Assembly (NCBI GenBank): GCA_029259285.1
Contig: JAPDJB010000120.1
Span: 1-11,901 of the forward strand
From: Candidatus Bathyarchaeota archaeon
GTDB lineage: Archaea > Thermoproteota > Bathyarchaeia > TCS64 > B23
DNA length: 11,901 bases
Direction of reading: 5' to 3'
The notes beneath the pieces are model-generated. The model did not search any database. It was not told the origin of the DNA and saw only the letters and a program-made list of their open reading frames with translations. Position numbers and translations under genes: made by a program. This document shows, one piece after another, positions 5,662-10,988 of the stretch (position 1 is its first letter; each line of letters starts with the position of its first letter).

Positions 5662-6465
5662 ATGAGGCCCATAAGTGTTGAGAGATTCATGTTCTATGAA
5701 GGCCGTAAACTCTACGGCTTTAGATTGGAGGGGAGTTCTTCAAGGCCTGGAATCATCGCAACAATCACATCCATAATCGCTGAGAAGGGGCTGGACATCA
5801 CATATTACTCAACAACCGGAACTGTGAGGCTTAGAGAACGGGGTGGAGAGATAATCTTCATCGACTTCACTGGATCGGATGTGAGGCCTGAAGACCTGGC
5901 TAGGGAGTTTATGGCCCTCGACTTCGTCGATAGGGTTGAGATAATAAGGCCTAAATTCAAGGGCTTCATCATCGATGATGTATCCTTCCCAGTCATGCTC
6001 GGCGATGAGAGGGCCATCATACTCTCAGGGTCGGCCCTTAAGGGCATTCTCATCGACTTCCGTAGGAGACTTGGCACAGGCGGCGAGGCGATGCTATATC
6101 ACATCGGAAGGGAAGTCGGGATGGAGAGTGCGAGGAACATCAACCAGAACGCTGAGAGGATAGGGGTTAAAGAGTTGAGGGGTAAATTCGAGATGGGTAT
6201 GCTGCTACTGCAGTGCCTCGGCTACGCCATCCCAGAGATTGTGGAGTTCAGCGAGGAGCCACCCTACCTCAAGATACGCCTCCAAAACTCCATCGAATGC
6301 GAGCTGGGTAGAAGAGCTGATAAGCCCTTCAGCCACTACGTCAGGGGCATGATCGCGGGATACGCCTCAGAGCTTCTCCAGAGGGATCTCTTGGCCGAGG
6401 AGACGAGATGCATAGCCATGGGAGATCCATACTGCGAATTCGAGGTGAAGCCGAGGGAAGGGTAG
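5662..6465 (+). CDS. ACT domain - V4R domain protein (predicted small-molecule-sensing regulator)
   Basis: A 267-residue cytoplasmic protein with two modules. Residues 17-95 look like an ACT domain: YGFRLEGSSSRPGIIATITS, then EKGLDITYYS, and a second half ending RVEIIRP. ACT domains bind amino acids or similar ligands. Residues about 105-263 are a V4R (4-vinyl-reductase type) domain: RLGTGGEAMLYHIGREVG, a long helix around LRGKFEMGMLLLQCLGY, and the C-terminal signature with C213, PFSHYVRGMIAGYASELL, C250 and MGDPYCEFEV (C258). The cysteines fit the proposed metal or ligand site of this family. V4R proteins are known or predicted as hydrocarbon or small-molecule sensors. No DNA-binding domain is visible, so how it signals is open. 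A GGTGGAG site lies two bases before the ATG. The Hsp20-like gene begins four bases after its stop, so the two are almost certainly co-transcribed. Confidence 0.9.
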   Translation: MRPISVERFMFYEGRKLYGFRLEGSSSRPGIIATITSIIAEKGLDITYYSTTGTVRLRERGGEIIFIDFTGSDVRPEDLAREFMALDFVDRVEIIRPKFKGFIIDDVSFPVMLGDERAIILSGSALKGILIDFRRRLGTGGEAMLYHIGREVGMESARNINQNAERIGVKELRGKFEMGMLLLQCLGYAIPEIVEFSEEPPYLKIRLQNSIECELGRRADKPFSHYVRGMIAGYASELLQRDLLAEETRCIAMGDPYCEFEVKPREG

Positions 6466-6469
6466 GAGG

Positions 6470-6748
6470 GTGAAACAGATAAAGGCCTACCCAAATTATC
6501 ATCCCGGGGTTGGGATGTCTAGGGATTGGGAGGATTTCTTCACATTCCATGTAGGCCCCTGGGGATTCTGGTTCGGCCCCTACAGACCCTTCAGGGTGAG
6601 ATATAGGAGAACCGAGAAGAGCCACATCATACGCATATATCTGGATAGGGATGTGAAGCGAGAGGAGATCAAGGCCCGCTTAGTTGAGCCTGGCGTCCTG
6701 GAGATCGAGTGGCCAGCCGAGCGGGGAGAAAAAATTCCAATAGAGTAA
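6470..6748 (+). CDS. Hsp20/alpha-crystallin-like small protein
   Basis: A 92-residue protein with a shortened small-heat-shock-like layout. An aromatic, Gly/Pro-rich N-terminal part (FFTFHVGPWGFWFGPYRPF, about 23-41) leads into strands and turns of an alpha-crystallin-type core: HIIRIYLDRDVKREEIKARL (52-71), then EPGVLEIEWP (73-82), and a C-terminal I-P-I motif (89-91), the IxI motif that small heat-shock proteins use for oligomer contacts. It is shorter than a full Hsp20 (about 150 residues), so the fold call is moderate. The start is unsettled. GTG 6470 is four bases after the V4R stop but sits inside a GGAGGGTGA ribosome binding site. ATG 6515 gives a 77-residue protein, MSRDWEDFF onward, behind GGGGTTGGG. 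Operon position with the ACT-V4R gene suggests joint control. Confidence 0.75.
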   Translation: MKQIKAYPNYHPGVGMSRDWEDFFTFHVGPWGFWFGPYRPFRVRYRRTEKSHIIRIYLDRDVKREEIKARLVEPGVLEIEWPAERGEKIPIE

Positions 6749-6759
6749 GCGAAGGGAAA

Positions 6760-6768
6760 CTTTAAGTG
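6760..6768 (+). promoter_or_regulatory. Putative TATA box for the restriction-modification cassette
   Basis: CTTTAAGTG lies 12 bp after the Hsp20-like stop codon. Archaeal spacing would place the transcript start near 6790. That favours a methyltransferase start at ATG 6808 or 6841 rather than 6778. Confidence 0.35.
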
Positions 6769-6777
6769 TAATTCTGT

Positions 6778-8088
6778 ATGATAAAGAAATTAGGGTTAAG
6801 AGCAAAGATGAAAAATATTAATTTTAAATTAAAACCTATAATGGGCGAGAAGGAGATAATAAATCATAAATTACTTATATACGAATATCATCCCGAGACA
6901 ATAAAATATATAGAAAATACTAAACTTGAATATAGAAAAGAGAAGGGGCAATTTTTTACTCCCAGAAGTTTACGAGAAGAACTACTATCTAAGCTCCCTA
7001 GATTGAAAAAAGCGAAAATTCTTGACCCTTCATGTGGAACAGGAGAATTTTTGTTATCAGCGAGAGAGTATTTTGATGAACCAGAACTATACGGATGGGA
7101 AATAGATCCTAAGCTCGTAGAAATAGCAAGACGTGTTGTTCCAGAAGCGCATATCGAACTAGTCGATGCATTAGAGAAACCATTTAAAGAGGAATTTGAT
7201 ATAGTCTTAGGTAATCCACCCTATTTTGAATTTAAACCAAAAGATAGAGTGAAGTCTAAGTTTAGAGAAATCATCTGGGGTAGACCTAACATATATGCTT
7301 TCTTCATATATCTTGGATTAAAGATGTTGAAAAGAGGAGGATACCTTGCATATGTAGTTTCTTCATCCATGAATAATGGTGCTTACTTTAAGAAGTTAAG
7401 AAAATTTATAGTTGAAAATGGAGATATCATATACATGAAAGTGTTAAATTATCCATACATATTTAAAGAAGTGAATCATACATTCCAACTTATAGTCATT
7501 AAAAAAGGTATAAATAGTGGTAAATACATATTTAAGAAAGATGATATTCTAATATTCTCAGAGATGGCTGAAAAATTATATGAAGCATTCAAAAATGCTA
7601 TAACATTATATGAAATGGGATATAAAGTACAAACAGGAAAAATAGTATGGAATCAAAATAAAGAAAAATTAACATACAATTCAAATGAGGGAATTCCACT
7701 TATATGGGCACACAATATAGTGAAAGGGAAGTTAGTGTTAAATAATAAACAAGATAAACCTCAATATATAAAAAGTTATAGATACGATGTGGGACCAGCC
7801 ATCGTTGTGAGAAGGGTCGTAGGGCATCCTAGATCGGGTACTATCGAAGCCGCCTTGGTTCCTCCAGGCTTTAAGTTTCTTGGAGAAAATCACGTAAACG
7901 TTATTTATCCACCTAAAACAGCTAGTTTAGAAGAACTTATCGAGATTGTACGGCAATTAAATTCGCATGAAGCACAAAAGATCGTAAGAATGATAACAGG
8001 AAACACTCAAATATCTAAAACTGAGCTTGAAAGACTTTTCCCAATAAAGCTTAAAAATGGTTTAAGAAATAAATATAGGAGGAAATGA
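6778..8088 (+). CDS. N6-adenine DNA methyltransferase, gamma class (type II R-M)
   Basis: Transfers a methyl group from S-adenosylmethionine to the N6 of adenine in a specific DNA sequence. Motifs are in gamma-class order: X (KGQFFTP, 56-62), I (DPSCGTGEFL, 83-92), II (GWEID, 106-110), III (VDAL, 129-132) and the catalytic motif IV NPPY (146-149). The C-terminal half (about 275-436) with VQTGKIVWNQ and GFKFLGENHVNVI resembles target-recognition regions of Eco57I/TaqI-like enzymes. At 436 residues it is a normal size for a stand-alone methyltransferase. ATG 6778 is the longest option; 6808 and 6841 are alternatives, and none has a good ribosome binding site. The gene is strikingly AT-rich (many AAA, ATA and TTA codons) between GC-rich neighbours, a sign of transfer. 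It overlaps the nuclease gene as ATGA or abuts it, depending on that gene's start. The recognition sequence cannot be read. Confidence 0.93.
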   Translation: MIKKLGLRAKMKNINFKLKPIMGEKEIINHKLLIYEYHPETIKYIENTKLEYRKEKGQFFTPRSLREELLSKLPRLKKAKILDPSCGTGEFLLSAREYFDEPELYGWEIDPKLVEIARRVVPEAHIELVDALEKPFKEEFDIVLGNPPYFEFKPKDRVKSKFREIIWGRPNIYAFFIYLGLKMLKRGGYLAYVVSSSMNNGAYFKKLRKFIVENGDIIYMKVLNYPYIFKEVNHTFQLIVIKKGINSGKYIFKKDDILIFSEMAEKLYEAFKNAITLYEMGYKVQTGKIVWNQNKEKLTYNSNEGIPLIWAHNIVKGKLVLNNKQDKPQYIKSYRYDVGPAIVVRRVVGHPRSGTIEAALVPPGFKFLGENHVNVIYPPKTASLEELIEIVRQLNSHEAQKIVRMITGNTQISKTELERLFPIKLKNGLRNKYRRK

Positions 8089-8090
8089 TT

Positions 8091-8528
8091 ATGTGGAGGC
8101 GAGAACGACACAGGGCCTATCTAAGCCAAGTTATTCTTCTGGCTGAAGAATTAGGTTATAATGCTATATTTCAAAATTTAAATAACACACCTGGGGAACC
8201 GGATGCAATAATAGAAAACCCAAAGAATGGTAAAATTGCCATAGTAGAAGTCGAGGTTACATTCCAACAACAAAAAAGTCATCAAAAGAAAATAGCCAAT
8301 AGATGGAGAAAAATACAAGAATATAGAAGAAGTGGAAGAGATGCCGTTCTTTTAGTTATAGGGGCACGTAGAAGAGATTTAATAAGCTTATGTAAACGTG
8401 CAGAAACTAATTATAATATTCAAATAAATCCAGAGGAAGAGTATGGTATAACTATATTTAGTTGTGTAAGTTATAACGATCAAAATGAAATAAGATCAGC
8501 CTTATTACGTTGTTTAGGGGACGACTAA
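8091..8528 (+). CDS. Predicted PD-(D/E)XK-type restriction endonuclease
   Basis: A 145-residue protein next to an adenine methyltransferase, so most likely the cutting partner of a type II system. Counting from ATG 8091, a PD-(D/E)XK-like core is visible: GEPDAIIE (D38) in one strand, then IAIVEVEVTF in the next with E53-x-E55. A Glu in place of the usual Lys is unusual but is the pattern known from BamHI (ExE). After it come a basic helical stretch (QQQKSHQKKIANRWRKIQEY) and the buried strand AVLLVIG. No separate DNA-binding domain is seen, so it probably acts as a dimer. GGAGG at 8078-8082 is eight bases before ATG 8091 and two before ATG 8085, so 8091 is preferred; 8085 would overlap the methyltransferase stop. 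Base composition matches the methyltransferase and not the flanks. The assignment rests on context plus the short motif. Confidence 0.78.
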   Translation: MWRRERHRAYLSQVILLAEELGYNAIFQNLNNTPGEPDAIIENPKNGKIAIVEVEVTFQQQKSHQKKIANRWRKIQEYRRSGRDAVLLVIGARRRDLISLCKRAETNYNIQINPEEEYGITIFSCVSYNDQNEIRSALLRCLGDD

Positions 8529-8575
8529 CATACATAAATCTTTAATTCAAAAACAAGTAAGAGAGTAGCCTAAAC

Positions 8576-8585
8576 CCTTTAAAGG
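8576..8585 (+). promoter_or_regulatory. TATA box (palindromic) for the leaderless S12-type hydrolase gene
   Basis: CCTTTAAAGG is a perfect 10-bp palindrome centred 28 bp before ATG 8609. The predicted transcript start falls on or next to the A of that ATG. This is the clearest leaderless promoter in the window. Confidence 0.6.
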
Positions 8586-8608
8586 CTGTGGGGCCTCTTC
8601 ATCTCTGC

Positions 8609-10270
8609 ATGGAGTTCGAGGAGCTTGAAAGGTTTATAGAGGCTGAACTTGAATGCCGTAAGCATCCAGGCTCATCGGTGGCCGTCGTCAAGGGCGACGA
8701 GATGGTCTGGGCCAAGGGCTTCGGCTACGCAAACCTAGAGGCGAAGAAGCCTGCGACACCTGACACCATATATCGATGCGCATCGGTTACGAAGCCCGTC
8801 ATCACCGTTGCCCTCCTACAGCTCATGGAGAAGGGCAAATTCACGCTGGACGACAAGGTTGAGGAGCATCTAGGCTTCGAGATTAAAAGCCCCTACGAGG
8901 AGAGGCCCACCATCAGAGACCTCCTCACCCACCGGACGGGGATGCCGACGAGGGTGCCACCCATCTTCAAGAATCTCGAGGAGGCCCCAACGCTGAGGGA
9001 ATACGTCGAGGAGGCCGCTAGGGCCGTTAGGCCGCCAGGTGAGCGGTGGGAATACTGCAACACGGCCTATGCGATGCTCGGCCTCCTCATCGAAGCCTTC
9101 ACTGGTCAACCCTACACTGAGCATGTCGTCGAGAACGTTCTCAAGCCTTTGGAGATGAACTCCAGCGGCTTCGAATTGACCCCCGAGATGGAGGGGCGCC
9201 TAGCCACGGGCTATGTGAGATGGGGAGGCCCAGATCAGCCCCTGAAGCGGGTTGACCACTACTATCTTGGGACGAGACCTGAAGACCCAGCTGGAAGCCT
9301 CTACTCGACGGTTGTCGACCTATCACACTTCGTCATAATGCAGTTGAATGGGGGCGTCTATAGGGGGAGGAGCATCCTCGGGGAGGAGACCCTTGAGGAG
9401 ATGCAGAGGCTTCAGGCTCCTGCTGGGGCGTCGAGGAGCGGGATGGCCCTGACGTGGTTCAGGAGCATCCACGACGGCCATGTGATGCTCGCCCATACGG
9501 GTGGTATGCCAGGCTACACGAATCACGTCGCCCTATATCCGGAGCTCCAGATCGGCATCTGTTGGCTAAGCAACCTCAACGATGGAACCGGGTGGAGACC
9601 TCCAGCCCCGACGGCGCTGAGAATAGCAGCGGGTGAGGCGGCGCCCTTCAACCCTGAAAGGGTTCAGAGGGTTCCGGAGGAGTGGCGTAAACTCGTAGGC
9701 CTCTATGGGGAGAGGGGTAAGACCATCAGGCTGACGGTGAGGAATGGCTACCTCATCATCGAGAACCTGGGAGCCTACCTGGAGAAGGTGGGTGAAGGCC
9801 GCTACATAGTCCACGGCTCATCCTACGACGGCTATGAGCTGACCGTAGAATACGATGAGGAGGGGAATGTCAAGCAGCTCGACCTCTGGGTCTATGAATA
9901 TCCAAGATATGTTGAGGAGCCACTGAAGGTGGATGAGGAGACGCCGCTAAGGGGGCATTGGAGAGGCGAATACCACCACCCCTACGGCTTCTACCAGCTC
10001 GACCTAATCATCGGCGGCGCCAAGAGGGGTATGGCCACAGACATGGATGGAAGGCTGACACCCTTCGAGGACTTCACAGCCGAGAGGGGAAGGGTGAGAG
10101 GCGTCTATAGATTCAGGCCGCCGAAGGCTTACAGAGGATGGATGGCTGAGGAATTCAGAGTCGAGGTAGACCTACACGCCTGGGAAGGCAGACTACAAGG
10201 CCTATTGAGGTTCACATCGAAGAGGCCTGGAGACCTATGGATAGTCCCAATAACCCTAGAGAGGATCTAA
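8609..10270 (+). CDS. Serine beta-lactamase/PBP-fold hydrolase (peptidase S12-like) with C-terminal region
   Basis: A 553-residue serine hydrolase of the class C beta-lactamase/DD-peptidase fold. The three active-site motifs are present: SxxK as S59-V-T-K62, YxN as Y149-C-N151, and HTG as H296-T-G298. The catalytic domain spans about 3-345. The last 200 residues (about 350-553) are strand-rich with few helices (KTIRLTVRNGYLIIENLG, LRGHWRGEYHHPYGFYQLDL), suggesting one or two beta-barrel or lipocalin-like domains, as in the archaeal S12 peptidase Pab87. The family includes D-aminopeptidases, esterases and penicillin-binding-like proteins; sequence alone does not choose among them. There is no signal peptide, so a cytoplasmic peptidase or esterase is likelier than a cell-wall enzyme. 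ATG 8609 is preferred over GTG 8588 because the TATA box predicts transcription from that ATG. GC-rich, unlike the adjacent restriction cassette. Confidence 0.93.
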   Translation: MEFEELERFIEAELECRKHPGSSVAVVKGDEMVWAKGFGYANLEAKKPATPDTIYRCASVTKPVITVALLQLMEKGKFTLDDKVEEHLGFEIKSPYEERPTIRDLLTHRTGMPTRVPPIFKNLEEAPTLREYVEEAARAVRPPGERWEYCNTAYAMLGLLIEAFTGQPYTEHVVENVLKPLEMNSSGFELTPEMEGRLATGYVRWGGPDQPLKRVDHYYLGTRPEDPAGSLYSTVVDLSHFVIMQLNGGVYRGRSILGEETLEEMQRLQAPAGASRSGMALTWFRSIHDGHVMLAHTGGMPGYTNHVALYPELQIGICWLSNLNDGTGWRPPAPTALRIAAGEAAPFNPERVQRVPEEWRKLVGLYGERGKTIRLTVRNGYLIIENLGAYLEKVGEGRYIVHGSSYDGYELTVEYDEEGNVKQLDLWVYEYPRYVEEPLKVDEETPLRGHWRGEYHHPYGFYQLDLIIGGAKRGMATDMDGRLTPFEDFTAERGRVRGVYRFRPPKAYRGWMAEEFRVEVDLHAWEGRLQGLLRFTSKRPGDLWIVPITLERI

Positions 10271-10274
10271 CCCA

Positions 10275-10279
10275 TTTTT
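10275..10279 (+). terminator. T5 tract after the hydrolase gene
   Basis: ATTTTTCTCC comes four bases after the hydrolase stop codon. A T-tract of this length fits archaeal intrinsic termination and would stop transcription before the convergent tRNA gene. Confidence 0.4.
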
Positions 10280-10299
10280 CTCCACGTAGAATGGCCGCA

Positions 10300-10415
10300 T
10301 GGTCCCGCCCCCCGGAATCGAACCGGGAACCATCCGGTGTCTGCTCAATGGCTGGACGCCTCGCCCTTGGAGGGCGGAGCTACAGCCGGACGCTCTACCA
10401 TTGAGCTAGGGCGGG
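10300..10415 (-). tRNA. tRNA-Tyr (anticodon GTA) with a 41-nt intron and encoded CCA
   Basis: Read on the minus strand from 10415. Acceptor CCCGCCC pairs with GGGCGGG (10310-10304); the D-stem is GCTC/GAGC; the anticodon stem is TCCGG/CCGGA; a five-base variable loop TGGTT follows; the T-arm is CCCGG-TTCGATT-CCGGG. Discriminator A (10303) is followed by CCA (10302-10300) in the DNA. Exons are 10415-10380 and 10338-10300. The spliced loop is C-T-GTA-G-A, giving anticodon GTA with purine 37. C1-G72 plus A73 are the archaeal tyrosine identity elements. The splice junctions sit in two three-base bulges (AG|C and AC|A) separated by a four-base-pair helix (CTGT with GCAG, one G-U), matching the bulge-helix-bulge motif cut by the archaeal splicing endonuclease. 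The mature length without CCA is 72 nt. Confidence 0.95.
10339..10379 (-). other. tRNA-Tyr intron (between nucleotides 37 and 38)
   Basis: The 41-nt intron sits at the canonical archaeal position. Its 5' half can form a GC-rich hairpin (CTC and GCCCT pairing with AGGGC and GAG around a CCA loop, one bulged C). Its 3' half contains GCCATTGAGC, complementary to the tRNA's own D-arm GCTCAATGGT. The helix inside the bulge-helix-bulge motif is only two base pairs, so the motif is of the relaxed type. Confidence 0.85.
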
Positions 10416-10427
10416 TCTAGGGCGGGT
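10406..10427. repeat. Perfect tandem duplication of 11 bp at the tRNA-Tyr 5' end
   Basis: CTAGGGCGGGT occurs twice back to back (10406-10416 and 10417-10427). One copy is the acceptor 5' strand plus positions 8-10 of the tRNA and one leader base. The other lies in the leader, so the precursor carries two possible acceptor 5' strands. Confidence 0.9.
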
Positions 10428-10454
10428 GCGGCCGTCATATTTCTCTGTGGACGG

Positions 10455-10466
10455 AGATTTAAATCT
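10455..10466. promoter_or_regulatory. Palindromic TATA box shared by tRNA-Tyr and the CBS gene
   Basis: AGATTTAAATCT is a perfect 12-bp palindrome in the divergent intergenic region. On the minus strand it predicts a start near 10434, leaving an 18-nt tRNA leader. On the plus strand it predicts a start near 10487, which supports the CBS start at GTG 10533 rather than ATG 10482. Confidence 0.55.
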
Positions 10467-10532
10467 TGATCCTCAATTCGTATGTTTCCATTATCCATAA
10501 AGGTTATTCCCCTCGCCGTTGAAGGGGTCTCC

Positions 10533-10988
10533 GTGTCCCTCCGTGTTGAGGATTGTATGACGAGGAGGGTTGTCACCGTTGAGCCTGGATATTCGGTGAG
10601 GTATGCGGCTAGGCTTATGAAGCTCTATGGCATCAGCAGCCTCGTCGTCGTCTCTGAGGGGCGTATCGTCGGCATCGTCACCGAGCGGGATATAGCCTAT
10701 AGGGTTGTGGCGAGGGGTCTCAACCCCGAGCGGGTTAGGGTCCGCGATATCATGTCCCACCCCGTCATCGTGACCTATCCCTCGACGCCCTTAGAGGAGG
10801 CTGTGGAGGCGATGTTTAGGAGGGGGATTAAGAAGCTGCCCGTCGTCAATCGAAGCGGGGAGGGGTCTAAGCTGGTTGGCATCCTATCCCTCACGGATGT
10901 GGCCCGACTCCAGCCTAAGCTGATCGAGGCGATGAGGGAGGCCTTCCCCCAAGCCTTCACGGAGGGCGATGAGTTCTACGTCACCTAG
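10533..10988 (+). CDS. Tandem CBS-domain protein
   Basis: A 151-residue cytoplasmic protein that is essentially one Bateman module: two CBS domains that together bind adenine nucleotides or related ligands and pass the signal to a partner. CBS1 runs from VEDCMTRRVVTV through YGISSLVVVSEGRIVGIVTERDIAYRVV; the IVGIVTERDI stretch is the typical second strand-helix. CBS2 runs from VRDIMSHPVIVTYPSTPLEEA through IKKLPVVNRSG and KLVGILSLTDVARL. No enzyme or DNA-binding domain is attached, so the partner is unknown. GTG 10533 gives MSLRVEDCMTRR, a usual beginning for such proteins, with GAAGGGG shortly upstream, and lies downstream of the start predicted from the shared TATA box. ATG 10482 would add 17 residues and remains possible. 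The stop codon overlaps that of the convergent isomerase gene by four bases (CTAG). Confidence 0.92.
   Translation: MSLRVEDCMTRRVVTVEPGYSVRYAARLMKLYGISSLVVVSEGRIVGIVTERDIAYRVVARGLNPERVRVRDIMSHPVIVTYPSTPLEEAVEAMFRRGIKKLPVVNRSGEGSKLVGILSLTDVARLQPKLIEAMREAFPQAFTEGDEFYVT

Noticed and set aside
6750..8590. Possible integrated mobile element around the restriction cassette
   Set aside because: No integrase, transposase, terminal repeats or duplicated tRNA end is seen at the edges; only base composition suggests transfer.
8870..9814. Several minus-strand and alternate-frame ORFs over the hydrolase gene
   Set aside because: Shadows caused by GC-rich third positions; the plus-strand frame has all three catalytic motifs.
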